Origin: Mactra quadrangularis
Lineage: Eukaryota > Mollusca > Bivalvia > Venerida > Mactridae
DNA length: 64,000 nt
Direction: 5' to 3'
Assembly (NCBI GenBank): GCA_025267735.1
Contig: CM046300.1
Span: forward strand, 35,039,322-35,103,321
Below the pieces are notes generated by a model. That model was not told where the DNA came from and did not search any database. It was given only the letters and a program-made list of their open reading frames with translations. This document shows positions 33,404 to 45,260 of this stretch, piece after piece (position 1 is the stretch's first letter; every line of letters starts with the position of its first letter). The position numbers and the translations under genes were made by a program.

Positions 33404-33722
33404 AGTAGCCTGTTCAATTACCCTAAACGTTCCAAAACGTCCCGTAACGATACATTCGGAACTCCTCGGCAATTCGCTGCGAATAATCTAATCTAATAAA
33501 CAGATATACGATCGTTAAGGCAATGAGTGATGTTTCAAAATTTATGGACTTAAAACGAAACATCACTAATTGCCTAAACGATCGTATAATCGTTACTTCA
33601 ACACCGATAGTTTCAAAATAGCGTCTAAATATGTCCGAGATTATTCGCAGCGAATGGCCGAGGAGCTCCAAATGTAACGTTACAGAACGTTACAGAACGT
33701 TCGGGGTAATTGAACAGGCTAC
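33404..33722. mobile_element. Nested foldback element
   Basis: Outer arms (33404-33490 and about 33640-33722) start GTAGCCTGTTCAATTACCC and include CTCCTCGGC and ATTCGCTGCGAATAATCT. Between them a second, independent hairpin has arms 33505-33533 and 33558-33588 (TACGATCGTTAAGGCAAT, GTGATGTTTC). The outer arms also hold a GAACGTTACA tandem doublet on the right that is diverged on the left. Several frames cross both hairpins; none is a credible gene. Confidence 0.85.
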
Positions 33723-34151
33723 AGATTGATTCCGACCACAATGCAATTCAACTGAGAAACTAGTGACATTCCATTCATTAGCTGTTGAAATACAATTATG
33801 TGGATATTGAAGAGAGGGTCAACATTATTGCATAGGTGCAAACTACGGTTTTTTCGCTGCTATTTTGAATAATGGTTGTGGTGAACAATTGCTGCTTTAC
33901 AGCATTTTGTTTACTTAGTTAAAATTATTATCAGGTTGGATCGAGTGAAATAAAGAATCTTGTAGGTTACATTTGTTAAAGTTTTTGTCTTGTGCGTATG
34001 TATTACACGACGAGCGCGTAGCCTGCATGATTTAATAAGCGTAGCTTAGTGACGTTTTTCCAGCAACGTGTTAAGCATGAATATGAATGTTTTTTCGAAT
34101 CAAACATTGTAAAACATTCCCCGAGGAACTAAGGTGCCTGACTTCTTCACA

Positions 34152-34390
34152 ATTATGTAGCACCGTTTAACGTCACAATGCCGCTAAACGTCGCACTTAA
34201 CGCTTTTAGTCGCAACACCGACGCTAAACTCAATCAACTCTAAACGTCGCAATTGTCAAGACGAAATTGTCACAACGCTGACGCTAAACGACGCACAAAA
34301 ATCGATTGACACTAAATGTTGACGCATTGACGCTTAACGTCGCACTTGGTGGAAATGTTAGTGACGTTGCGACGTACAGCGGCGCTATAT
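34152..34390 (-). repeat. FB2-family B-type subrepeat array
   Basis: About ten degenerate units of CGCTAAACGTCGCAAC type, mainly in reverse orientation, with GACGCTAAACGACGCACAAA and ATCGATTGACACTAAATGT as in FB2. It ends with a plus-orientation TTGCGACGTACAGCGGCGCT. Confidence 0.75.
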
Positions 34391-35435
34391 GCACACTGAG
34401 GCATATTTTTTCACACAGTACTTTCAACGTTATTTTTTGTGTCTGCTATTGCATAGATCCATTATTTTCTACTACAAGTGCAATCATACAAAAACACAAT
34501 TTATTGTAATACAATAACTTAGAAAATAATGACAAATTCAATGGCAAGTATGCCTTTAAACCAGTCATTTATAGCTGTTAAATTAAAGCAACACCGAATT
34601 TCCCCGGCTCTTTTTTTCTGTCTTATGTATTAATTGATAGCTCCTAAATAGTACGCTCCTATTCAACTTGTTTAATTAGTAAAATTTCATTACAGACAAA
34701 AACATTTAAAGTTAGAAGTTGAAATTTTACAACTGTCCGAATGAGTATTGCTAGAACTGTTAATACTATTATGTGTATTTAAAAAATCTAGCAAACGAGC
34801 AAAAATCTAATGAACGGCAGTGATTTAGTGGGAGGGTACTGATTGTGTTGTCTCGAAAAATAGTTTTAATTTCATAGTACCTGATGACATTGGTTTTCTC
34901 ACATTTATTAAGTTATCTCCAGTAAACTCAATACAAACAAAACAAAGTTAGACTCATAAATGCGTCTCTTAATTTGTTTGATCTCTTCTAAATTGGGAAT
35001 AAATCAATTAAAACAAATCTTATTATCCGGACTTCTTTCTTTTCAATTAGCGTATTAATTCGGTGAATCGACGCTATCTGTATAGGTCATTCGGTACAGT
35101 ACGAGCTAGAGTAATATACCAATTTAACGAGTTTTTACCGTGTTTAAAATGTGTACCGAAATAGACAAAAGTTAAACTTTCAGAAAAAATCCGATTCAGC
35201 TTCGTAAAAACTGGCACTTTTGAGTGCTTTCAAATAACGTTTGCATATACATTGTGTTGCCACAATAGAAATATGTACGCGATGATTTCGAATAAAACTT
35301 GTTAGAATATTAGACACGTCAGTCGCCAAAAATAACGACAATTATATAATATGATGATAAACGGTGTAACATTTTATAATAAACTTTTTGGCAATATGAC
35401 AGAGGACAAAGTGCCCGCATATTGTCGTTGAGTAT
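34391..35435. other. No recognisable feature
   Basis: AT-rich DNA with no shared repeat or supported frame. Confidence 0.4.
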
Positions 35436-35614
35436 GGTCATGAAGTAATTTCTTCAGTCATTCTCCGTCCTACCACCGATTCTCAATGATGTTGGACAGT
35501 TGTCAGTCACTGACAGAAGTACGCACCTATTAACTGTTTAACAGATAAATTAAAAGAGTTAGCCGTTCCAGGAACGGTAAGTTGACTGAACGTCGTAATA
35601 AGACCCATACAATG
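35436..35614 (+). mobile_element. SINE family C, 5'-truncated, joined to a family B copy
   Basis: From TCATGAAGTAATTTC through TTGTCAGTCACTGACAGAAG and CCGTTCCAGGAACGGTAAG to ACCCATACAATGTG. The expected continuation TTGCTACGGCGTTAAA does not follow here but appears at 35880, after a family B SINE. This fits insertion of SINE B into the tail of SINE C. Confidence 0.8.
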
Positions 35615-35906
35615 TGCTAGAAGCAGTGGTCCAGTGGTAGAACGCGCGCTTAGGGATGGAGAGGTCCCGGGTTCGATCATCACTAGGGACACTGCTTATT
35701 TCCTTGAGCAAGAAATCAACCTACAATTGTTCCACTTCACCAAGGTGAAAATGAATACTGCGAGGGATCGCCTGCCTGATGGGTAATTTTAATGATTAGG
35801 AGTTATCGTACAAGAGTGTAAAGTCGGCTTAAAATGTACAGTATATGGAAACTGAATCTAAACCGCACTTTTTATTATGTTGCTACGGCGTTAAACGCAA
35901 TAAAAC
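35615..35906 (+). mobile_element. SINE family B, full length
   Basis: tRNA-like head with A box GGTCCAGTGGTAGAACGCGC and B box GGGTTCGATCATCACTAGG. The body (TTTCCTTGAGCAAGAAATCA, GGATCGCCTGCCTGATGGG, AGGAGTTATCGTACAAGAG) matches the minus-strand copy at 358-630. The final ATGTTGCTACGGCGTTAAAC may be its own tail or the displaced tail of the SINE C it split. Confidence 0.85.
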
Positions 35907-36459
35907 TCGAGAGCACGTACACTTAAATTTTGCTGATACAGCACTCACGGTAGACTTCTACGATGAGCGAGGTACAATCACTTTGTAATGAAAATGCATC
36001 ACAATAAAGAGCATCCAACGGAGAATGTAATTGATTATCAATTAAGAAATAAAATAACACAGGTTAGATCTAATTTATAGCACTATATTTATGTTGATTA
36101 TTTCATTATCTAATATTTTAGCTTGCAAGTAACTCGTAATTACATTCATCTTGGGAGGCGGTGAAAATCACATTTTCTTTGATCTTTACGTCGAATGACA
36201 ATTTTTATCATTTCAACGTTTGTATAATAGCATTTCTTAGCGTTCTTAACCTTCATCAATTTTAAAATTGGAGTTCGATAAATATTACCATTTGACGAAT
36301 GCCCCCATTAAACTGTGCGAATTGCTCATATCGTAAAAACGTATTACACGAGTATACAGTACATTCAATATATTTTGACAAAATGAATTTAAGAAAAATG
36401 TTTTTCCGTTCCTCAAGTAATTACAGTATGATTACAGGTACTCATTCACAGATTTCAAC

Positions 36460-36720
36460 TATACTAGGACGAAAAAGAAACGCCGGGTACATAAAATATG
36501 CAACACATGTCCGGCCGTGTTTCGCAAAACAAGAAGGGTCATCGTTAAAAGGGGGTATTTTTTCACATAATCAGCATCGGAAATCGATTGAAACTTCAAC
36601 AGCTGGTTCCATACAGATGACATTTCATACAAAAATAAATATGATAATCCAATAATACAATTTATCCCTTAAAACAATCATTATAGGTTACCCGGCGTTT
36701 CTTTTTCGTTCTAGTATATA
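36460..36720. mobile_element. 0.26 kb TIR element, 30-bp ends
   Basis: TATACTAGGACGAAAAAGAA plus ACGCCGGGTA at the left, and its complement with one mismatch and one inserted base at 36688-36717. TA-rich flanks (ACTATA, TATATATA) make the duplication unreadable, though TA is plausible. A 118-codon frame (36299-36655) enters this element and is therefore not called as a gene. Confidence 0.75.
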
Positions 36721-36724
36721 TATC

Positions 36725-37685
36725 AACTTTATCTAAAACTATCAAAATTGTATGGAAACATTTTTGGAAGCAGGAAAGTAGTGTTCTAAAAGACAATTAT
36801 AGTGCAAATTGGCATACAACTACAATGATGGTGTTTCATGTTGTAAATATCTACCCCGTATGTCACGGTATAGACACTTTTAGTGCATCTTTGTGACTTT
36901 TATTGTATATTTCATGCAACATTTAGGTCAGTTTGTCTTAAAATAATAAGAATTAATTTTTGACACTATTACAGACACTGAATGGTAATTTGAAATTATA
37001 GAAAATCTTAACCAAATCTGTGAACTAGTACCTTTAAAGCTTTACTCATGTAACATGCACAGTTTGAATTATGCATTAATAAACTAAATAATGCTGATTT
37101 TGAAATTTGCCTAAAAGTAGGTATCTCTTTGATTCTTCTTTTGCCACCTGTAAAAATGAATCAGTATATTCTTAAAGCGGGATTTTGTTTTATGACTTTT
37201 GGATTGACCTGTATAATTTTTGTGACGTTTCTTTGTTAACATTTACTTTATCATCATAAGGTATTTATCGGCATATCTAGCTTTTCTAGCGTATGTTCTG
37301 TACTTTTTTTCTGGTCCTCAAAGAGAACTTAGCTTCTCAAATACGACAGAAAATCGTTCTGTAGCGTCTTTTTGAGCTGTTGTAATATGACCTATGACCC
37401 AAGAGTAACCTTGACCTTCAAGCTACGGACACGGAAAATGTATGCGACAAATCGTCACAACGTGGTGATGATTCGTGACTAGTAGTGTGAAAAAAGCAAC
37501 TTTAGTGGTAACAAAATGGTGGTCAAGACACGAAATTTCTAACGGTCGGCGGATCGACTCGCAAACCCACAGACGGACAGATAAACAAACGATGCAATAG
37601 AAGAACAGTGTATTTAATGATGCAAAATATCATCACTTTTAATTTGGTGATATGCTGTGACTGATTCACCAACATCTTATCGTTA
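36725..37685. other. No recognisable feature
   Basis: AT-rich DNA. Nothing shared with other parts of the window was seen. Confidence 0.4.
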
Positions 37686-37688
37686 ACA

Positions 37689-37837
37689 CTACATTCGGAA
37701 CAACCTCGGCGATCACCACGAAGATATACCTCAGACTAGAAATACAACCAAGTTATAAGGTTCGGCGATTTACTCGCTGGCCAGTAGTTCTATTATTGTT
37801 TAAACATGCAAGTGTAAAGTCAATATTATCTAACTAT
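37689..37837 (+). mobile_element. CATTCGGAAC MITE family, one-ended copy
   Basis: CATTCGGAACAACCTCGGCG, ACGAAGATATACCTC, ATACAACCAAGTTATAAGG and a GTAGTTCTATTATTGTTTAA block are colinear with the right part of the element at 32185-32685 (minus strand). The opposite terminus was not found. Confidence 0.8.
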
Positions 37838-39300
37838 TTGTCTGATATTCTGCTACTTAGCAACAAAACACCATTTAGAAGTCATAACCATAGCAAATGG
37901 CAATTGATTAACTACATATACTTTGAAACTCGACAATTTTCGTAGTCTATTCCGATCAAGTTCAGAACGCCTTTTTACTCTTCCAAGAAAGGACTTTAGT
38001 CAGTTATTTCCCTTGGCATACTATTCAAAGAGCTAGGTCCAATCAGTTGGATTACTCGGAATTTACCCATATTTTTCAAGATACAACCAGCCTTAAGTAC
38101 ATTTTTTGTTTGAAAATCAAGCAAAGTATTGTTGAAGAACTATCTTAATTTTATCTCTCTTGTTAATCTCTTAATTAACAAGAACGATATTTGATGAAAT
38201 ATTTTATCATTCTTAAATAGGACTTCAATGATTAAGACCAAAGATTCCAACTAATAGGACCTATTTGGCAATTCGAACGCTTCAGACTTTATCAAGGAAG
38301 GATAACTGACTAATATACCTTGAGAGAAGTCGACAACGTCTAACAATACGAAGGAATATCGACAATAATGCTGAATTTTTATGGAAGGGACACTCAACTG
38401 TTAGAGAATTAAATTCCATCTTGACAATAAAAAGGAAAAAAATCTGAAAGAAATGTGCTAAACTGAATCAGCAGTAGGTTTTTCCCCACAAATTTTGTGT
38501 TATTAAAAGGCAATAAATCATAAAGTTTGGAGATTAGATCATAACTACTAGATTCTTAGAGAAAATATTGTGAAACATCATTAGACTTCAAAATTACGTA
38601 CCGAGTATCTAGCTTATCAGCATTGATTCTCATTGCAGCCAGGCATTCCATAGATTGAAACCCAATTATCTTAATTAATATGACATCGCAAGCAGAAAAC
38701 ATAAATTCCTTAGCATAGATAGTGCCTTGAAACTCCTGAAGTTGGCACAGAGCGTAAATTGTACCAAAGAACACCAATAGGGCGATATCGTATCTCTAAT
38801 AGATAATAGACGTAAGGAATTTCACTTCATTTCGAACATATTGTATTATTTGTTTTTTTTCACCCACAAAGAGAATATGTTAAACCTGTTTTAGTGCGGG
38901 TTATACGGTATGGCAACCTTGATCAATCGAAGAGAAAACTAAACGCTTTGATTCAGAGGAGTAGAAACACATAACAGAACGCTTTCATCTAAAATAAACA
39001 AACCATCGAGGTAAAAGAACGCCGTTGTTTTGCAAAGCATATGTTAAACAAGACAGCTTGGCAGCTTGGCAGGGCGCACGTGAAAATTTGACCTTATCGC
39101 CGTGTAAAATTGATGCCACATAACAGTTGAAGGTTATTTTTAGTGCATTCAAACTTGGTTTAATTCAGCAGACCATCAACCAACCACACGCCAAGTTATC
39201 TTAAAACCAGCCAAGTTAAGGATTTCTTTTTGATGCCTTAATCGGTGCAATTTGTATATATTATTGTATAATATTTTCGATATGTGTATAACCTATTTTC
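37838..39300. other. No recognisable feature
   Basis: AT-rich DNA. GCAGCTTGGCAGCTTGG at 39060 is a short direct repeat. No gene supported. Confidence 0.4.
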
Positions 39301-39304
39301 ACTT

Positions 39305-39855
39305 TAAATTGCTATTGACGTCGCAACCACCGTTAAACGTCCCAATCGCACTGCAGTAAAACGTCGCAACACTGACGCCAAACGTCGCACAAAAGTTGAC
39401 TGACGCTATTAGTCTCAACCCTACCGCTAAACGTCGCAACACCACTAAAGCAAGAATAAAGTCTCTATAGTGCTTACCAGCCAAGATCTAACCAAATTTG
39501 ACTAAGTTTAAAAGTTGATCTGAAGATGATAATAGACATTGAGATAGAGTTCAAAGCCGCGATTGTTGTTGCATTGAACATTAAAATGGGTGGTAAAGGT
39601 GCAATATCGGTTGCTATGGACCTAAAAGTGGTTGCTATGGAATGTAGAGCGGATGCTTTGGATATTAAGGCGGTTGGCTTAGGATGTGATATGTTGTTGA
39701 TTGCTATGAGTATTTAAGTGGTTGCTTTGAAGTCATAATCGTTGTATGTAATACTTGTGTGTTATTCAGGTTCGATACTATGCCTACATACCAATTGCGA
39801 CGTTTAGAGTCAATGTTATGACGTTTAGCCTCAGAAACTGGTTGAAGCAACGTAA
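39305..39855. repeat. FB2-family rearranged piece
   Basis: 39305-39450 has reverse B-type units (CGTTAAACGTC, CGCCAAACGTCGCACAAA). 39560-39735 has about seven forward A-type units of 21 bp (GGTTGCTATGGACCTAAAAG type), followed by TTATTCAGGTTCGATACTA and a short forward B-type run (GCGACGTTTAGAGTCAATG). The order B-reverse, A-forward, B-forward differs from the A-B-loop-B-A order of the element at 4473, so this locus is rearranged or holds two partial copies. Confidence 0.75.
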
Positions 39856-39867
39856 ACCTGATTTTGG

Positions 39868-40070
39868 TTGGGTTTAAAGCCGCAACAACTCATTGTGGTT
39901 ATATCACAGCGGTCAGTCTGACTCTGTCAAAATACTCATTGTACTCAGAAAGGCTATTTTTTGGATTTAGTTGTTAACCAGTACAAATTGCGAACTTCCG
40001 TCAGTGTCTGAAAACTGTCCTACGTGATTTAGGATCAGTAATAGGAGAGGAAATTGCCGTGGTTGTAGAA
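39868..40070 (-). mobile_element. SINE family C, truncated
   Basis: Tail TTGGGTTTAAAGCCGCAACA, CACAGCGGTCAGTCTGAC, GAAAGGCTATTTTTTGG, TTGTTAACCAGTA and GATTTAGGATCAGTAATAGG. Strongly diverged, with no tRNA head. Confidence 0.8.
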
Positions 40071-40114
40071 TGTTAATCTCAGTTAGTTTTTATTTAGAGC
40101 AAATATAGAAAACC

Positions 40115-40535
40115 AAAGTATTGAAATACAGAAAGACTTTCGTGCGCATTGAATCCTAACAAATCCATACTAATTATCACTCCTTACACCTTAGATCAAG
40201 TGCAAATCGAGCAGGGCAAACAATGCGGGCAGAGTGTATATTCTACCCGGTATTACTGGCAAATACTACTGCTTAGTGTATTAAAGATATGGCCCCCTCT
40301 TCCACACGCTTATTGAATATATGTTAACACCTGTCAATGATCATTGAAACAAATACACGTCAGTTGATTGAAGGAACTACTTTTATAGATTAGAAATTTA
40401 CTGCGTAGTAAATCAGAGACACTTATATCACTCCGCAGGTTAAATTGGTCAGGCATTTTCAGAGTCGATAGTTTTTGTTTTGTGGTATAACTTAAGCTTT
40501 TCGGCGAAATCGTCGAAAGTCTAAAAATGGCTGAT
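40115..40535. repeat. Dispersed 0.45 kb repeat, copy 2
   Basis: Colinear with 2513-2985 in the blocks listed there. An open frame of 88 codons on the minus strand covers much of it. In copy 1 the corresponding stretch has diverged in reading frame, which argues against a conserved protein. Confidence 0.75.
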
Positions 40536-41187
40536 CTTTTTAATTTGGTCATAGGAGCAGAGAAGAGTTTCTTACATGTTTCCTTAAAAATTGTGTTCAT
40601 TTGGTGAGCACCATTTGATTCTTAGCCGGGTGAGGTAAATTGTCCACATGCGTTCCTCCGAAATATCTAATGTGATACGAGAAAATGAAAATGAACCATT
40701 GTACTACGGATGAATAAATAAGGAATTATCCGATGCCTGTCGAGAAAATCAAATTATCCTATATCCAGGTCTATCAACATAAGTATGTTTTATGGTTTTT
40801 AAATACATTTAGATATTTTCTAGGACGCGTAAAAAAATAGTTAACAAAAAACTCTGCTCCAGAATAAAACATACCTGGAATTCCATCCAGTTTTTCTCAG
40901 TATTAAAATACAATTAAGAGAATTTAGCCACCTGCAGTTTTGCTTCAATAGTTTGTTTCTAAAAATCTTCTCATATTTATTTGATTACTTTGTAGAGAGA
41001 AGAAAAAACACCGACTGTGCCGATTTCTATTTTTAGACTTTCGGATAAACATAATTCGGCATCGATTTTCGACCTGCTGTGAGATTGATATAGTATTTTG
41101 TTTAATGATATAACAATAGAAAATATATGTAAAAAACTTTGGCACCGATTTCACTTCACTATAATAGTCCCTTATACCTTGTAGAGC

Positions 41188-41335
41188 GTCTAAACGACGC
41201 TATGTCGCTAAATGTCTCAATCGATACTAAACGTCGCAACACAGACGCTAAATGCTTTATGCTAAAATAAATACTAAACGTCGCAACGCTGACAAGTAGA
41301 TGACCGGGGAATTTTAGATTGGGTTTTAATTATAT
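41188..41335 (-). repeat. FB2-type B subrepeats joined to the AGATCGGG-type terminal block
   Basis: CGATACTAAACGTCGCAACA and similar units are followed within 25 bp by GGGGAATTTTAGATTGGGTT and TTAATTATATTGATG. The same two modules are near each other at 46425-46910, which suggests that they belong to one element family. Confidence 0.65.
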
Positions 41336-41339
41336 TGAT

Positions 41340-43530
41340 GAAATACCAGAATGTATCGAAGGTATAACAAAAGGCATAGTTTGTATCGTGAACTCAGAGG
41401 ATTTAGACGTTGAACATTTTCATAAAAAGAAAACAAATAGTAAAAAGCATTGAGCGTATTTCACACGCTGTCTTTTGCCATTTTACAAATCGTGGGTACA
41501 CGATTTCTGTCGCAATCACATAAATAAGCCGCTCGACCATATTTTCGATGAATAGTTGTACTTTAGTCGGACGTTTTTTATAGACGTTCATTTTCTTTGT
41601 GAGTTTTAGGTTATGCATGTCAATTATAATTGCAACCTGTACGGCGGCATAAATTCAAACGACAATCTTGCAGAATTTCTGCGATTTTCAAAAGTGTATA
41701 TTCCGCTTGTTATTAGTCTTTTGTGAAACTTCTAAAATAACGCTTTGAATAAAAATAACCAAATATTACTAGATTAATAGTCATATATTTTTCTTTTGCT
41801 GTTAAGGGCGCTTTAGTACGGCGCTCATGCAGGTGCTATCATGCTTCTAAGACAAAAGACAAGCAAAGCGTATTGTATGTTTCTCTAGAAGGTTTCCTTT
41901 AAATAAGGCCTGTATTTTTTATCTATTTTCGGGATAATATTTGTTAATATTTCAACAATTTTATGATGATATTAAAACAATAGAAAAAATCATATTCAAA
42001 TAAATATTGTCGGAACCATACACCTAAAGGTGCGGACTAGATATGGCCAATCCAATAATACAGACGGTTGCATTTTGTTTTATAACTATTTGTGAGAGCT
42101 TAAAGCCACTGTATGAAGATTTATTCATCAACAGTAGACTTTAAAACTGATTTACAAGCATGAAGTTATGAAAATATAACAAACATTGGAGACACAATAT
42201 CCTGTTCAAGCCATTCTACTTTCTTAACTTGAATTTGACAAAATGTTCGTTTTTTTAAAAAGTGGGGTCCTTTTATAAGCGCACTCTATATTCATTTATA
42301 CCCTTAATTTCAATATATCTGATCCAAAATAGTTTCAGAGCTTAATTATGTAATTTGGAGCAGGTTTTTTTCTATAACAAGACTTATAAAAATAGACAAA
42401 TGTCATTTTCTTTGTAGTCCAAAAACAGTGTTACTTTTAATAATGGGGCTTTAAAAAGTCAAGTTCACAAGGTTAGCAATATTATGTACATGAAATAGTA
42501 TATAAGTTATAAAAAAGATAGGTATCTAATCTTTTTTTCGTATCCTGGTATTCGTAGCGCTTTAAACAAATCGTACAAGTAGTAAAGCGCCCGTAAAACA
42601 AACCCACCATAAATACAATGCGTTCGAACCAATCTTCAAAGTTAACAGGTATTTACGCTAGGTTAATTAGTACTACGTTGTAATTAATACGATTCAACGA
42701 TTGATAAACAATTTTCTTGGTTCCAGCTGATTTGGCATAAATACTAACAAAAGACCAAAGATTATCACGTGTATTCCTTCCCACCTCAGAACCCACAAAC
42801 AGTATGTCTTATAACACCTACCAACTTGTTAAAAACGAAGTCTTAAAGAGGCGATTATCCCAGCTGGAGATCAAATACATCTCCTCCCAAATGCTTGTTT
42901 GTTTTCCCCAAAAAGATCTTAGTTCGTGACAGTACCATAACATCCCTAAAAATTCCGCGAATTCCCGACATGCCGCTCAGGTAGATAACAAAAGAGATCT
43001 AATGTTCTATAATAAACACGTGAGCTACGTTTATGACCTGTTAGAACCAATTAACCTTGTTGTATGCACTATATAGATAATAATTGCTTAATGTATATCA
43101 AGACGTACTCACATTAATCCTAAAACAAATAAAAATAACAGGTGGAATCTAAAAAATTCGCAGAAAATCATACACAGATGCGCTTAATATCTAAGATGCT
43201 ACCTCGATAGTTTTTCGGGGGAAATATCGGTGTATTCAAAATCGTTATCAAATCAGAAAACATCGTATATCATTATCTTTATTGGTACAAAGCTTGTTTG
43301 ATGCCAAACATGTCAAATTCTGATTGAGTGCGATCCCGATTTTTAATGTTATTCTCCGATGCCAAGAACGATAAGCCTGCTCGGAATATTTTTAAAAGTT
43401 ATTAATAGATTCATATCTATTTATAGATCAGTTTCGGACGCGATTGTCGCGTTTAATGAATTTTCCTCTAGCAAGATTGTTTTTATTGGCATGGAATTAT
43501 ATTAATAATCAAAATCGCAATTTATTAAGC
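41340..43530. other. No recognisable feature
   Basis: About 2.2 kb of AT-rich DNA without shared repeats. Frames up to about 70 codons without motifs. Confidence 0.4.
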
Positions 43531-43534
43531 GTCA

Positions 43535-43665
43535 GTCGATTTTTGTGCGACGCTTAGCGTCAGAACAATTGCGACTTTTAGCGTTGGTTGCGATATTTAG
43601 CGTTAGTGTTGCGACGTTTAGCAGTGTTGCGACGTTTAGCAGTGTTGTTAAGTTAAGTGGCGCTT
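43535..43665 (+). repeat. FB2-family B-type subrepeat array
   Basis: About six forward units (TGCGACGCTTAGCGTCAG, TTGCGACTTTTAGCGTTG, TTGCGACGTTTAGCAGTG), starting from CAGTCGATTTTTGTGCGACG as in the left arm of FB2. An 81-codon frame across it is array-derived. Confidence 0.8.
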
Positions 43666-43669
43666 CAAG

Positions 43670-44770
43670 GTCAAGTTACTTTAGTGCTTTACGAACATTG
43701 GAATCAGCTCATTTAATCATAAAAGTTCATATGGACATTCTTAAGAAAACAAGTTGTTATTATCTGATCACTGGTTCAAATATTGTGTAACAAGACCAAT
43801 TATCGTTTTCAATTATGTTTTTTCGATGTGTTGTGTCAATTGCACAATACTTGCAGAACACTTAATTTAACGTAATTGATGTTAATTTGGCACTGGTTAT
43901 ACTACTTAAAACCAGTTGCCGACATGACCTATTTAAAAGCCAACTCATTGAAAAGTTTGCGAGTTGAAAATCAACAAGTGGTTGGAGGTTTTAAACTAAG
44001 TGCTATAAAAAGCAAACATTTGTTAGCAGGGTAATTAAATTTATGTCTTAATATTTCCGCCAAGTCTCTTATCTTATCGACGTTATTTAATTCAATATCA
44101 ATTGATATTATATTTTTTAAAATTGATATTTTCCGATTTAAGTTTAAAAGAATTTAAAACAAATTATATTTAAAAGATTTGAAAATTAAATCGGACATAA
44201 ATTTACTATAAATTTATATTGTTAATCTGATACACCCACCATTAAATACCAGGCTTTGAAAATATTTCGTCATGTTGCTTTATAGTTTCTTCTGGTGTAT
44301 TGTTTTTGGTTATAAATTTTAATTTTTAGCCAGCAATAAAAATGCGTTACTTCTGCAACTTTTAAGGACATTCACTCTATCGGTGCACCGATTGGTTGCT
44401 ACAACTACAGTTTATTTCCGCTACAAAGGCTAACACGATCATGGCAAAATCATGCGATTAAAAAAAAACAAGTCCTAAATGCTTAATTTGAGAATAAAAT
44501 TGCCTCTTCTAAGACAAACCCGCTATTAAGACCGTTAACTTTGATAGTCATAATAATGAGAATTTTACAGTATAGTTTGGACCGATGAGTTACTATTACT
44601 ATATTGGCGTACCGATCGGTTGGTCAAATCAAGCGGCCACTCAGGCAGAATGCCAATGGGTCACTCTGGCAGTATGTCCATTGATCGGTCGTACCTAATT
44701 TGTAGAAGTGTCGATAGATGAAATAATCACTATGACAATTGATTGGTTGATATCTTTGTTGATGTGCCGA
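43670..44770. other. No recognisable feature; leads into the 32-bp array
   Basis: AT-rich. From about 44580 isolated CCGATCGG and GATCGGT words appear, perhaps very diverged outliers of the array to the right. Confidence 0.4.
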
Positions 44771-44774
44771 TTAT

Positions 44775-45260
44775 CGGTCATTTTCTATTTCGCTGGGCGA
44801 TTATTTAGTCATTTATTATTTCGTTGTACAGATTCATCGGTCATTTACTAATTTGTTGTACCAATTTATCGGTCATTTACTATTTCGTTGTACCGATTTA
44901 TCGGTGGTTTACTATTTCGTTGTACCGATTTTATTGGTCGTTTAATAATTCGTTGTACCGATTTATCGGTCATTTACTATTTCGTTCTACCGATTTATCG
45001 GTTGTTTACAAATTCGCTGAACCAATTTATCGGCCATTTACTTTTCCGTTGTACCGATTTATCGGTTGTTTACTAATTTGTTGTACCGATTAACAGTCAA
45101 TTACTTTTTTGTACCGATTTATCAGTTGATTACTATTTTCTTGAACCAATTAATCAGTCATTTACTATCTGTGAACAGATTTATTAGTCAATAAGTCTTT
45201 TGCTGTACAGATTTATCGGTCACATACTATTTCCTTGTCTTGGTTGGTCGGTTATTTACT
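44775..45260 (+). repeat. 32-bp tandem array with a palindrome in each unit
   Basis: About 13-14 units built on TTACTATTTCGTTGT followed by ACCGATTTATCGGT and a CAT or GTT spacer. The 14-bp part pairs with itself (arms ACCGAT and ATCGGT). Units in the centre (44850-45080) are best preserved; both edges decay. Open frames of 62-89 codons reading YRFIGHLL-type repeats are a by-product. Confidence 0.9.

Noticed and set aside
33107..33671. Two overlapping minus-strand frames of 121 and 82 codons
   Set aside because: Both run through the hairpins at 33228 and 33404-33722; palindromic MITE sequence explains them.
36299..36655. 118-codon frame with a small cysteine cluster at the start
   Set aside because: More than half lies in the TIR element starting at 36460, and no domain is recognisable.
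39526..39717. 63-codon frame with VAMDLK-type repeats
   Set aside because: It is a translation of 21-bp (seven-codon) A-type subrepeats.
44824..45093. 89-codon frame with YRFIGHLL-type repeats, membrane-like
   Set aside because: It is made by the 32-bp array; hydrophobicity comes from T-rich codons.
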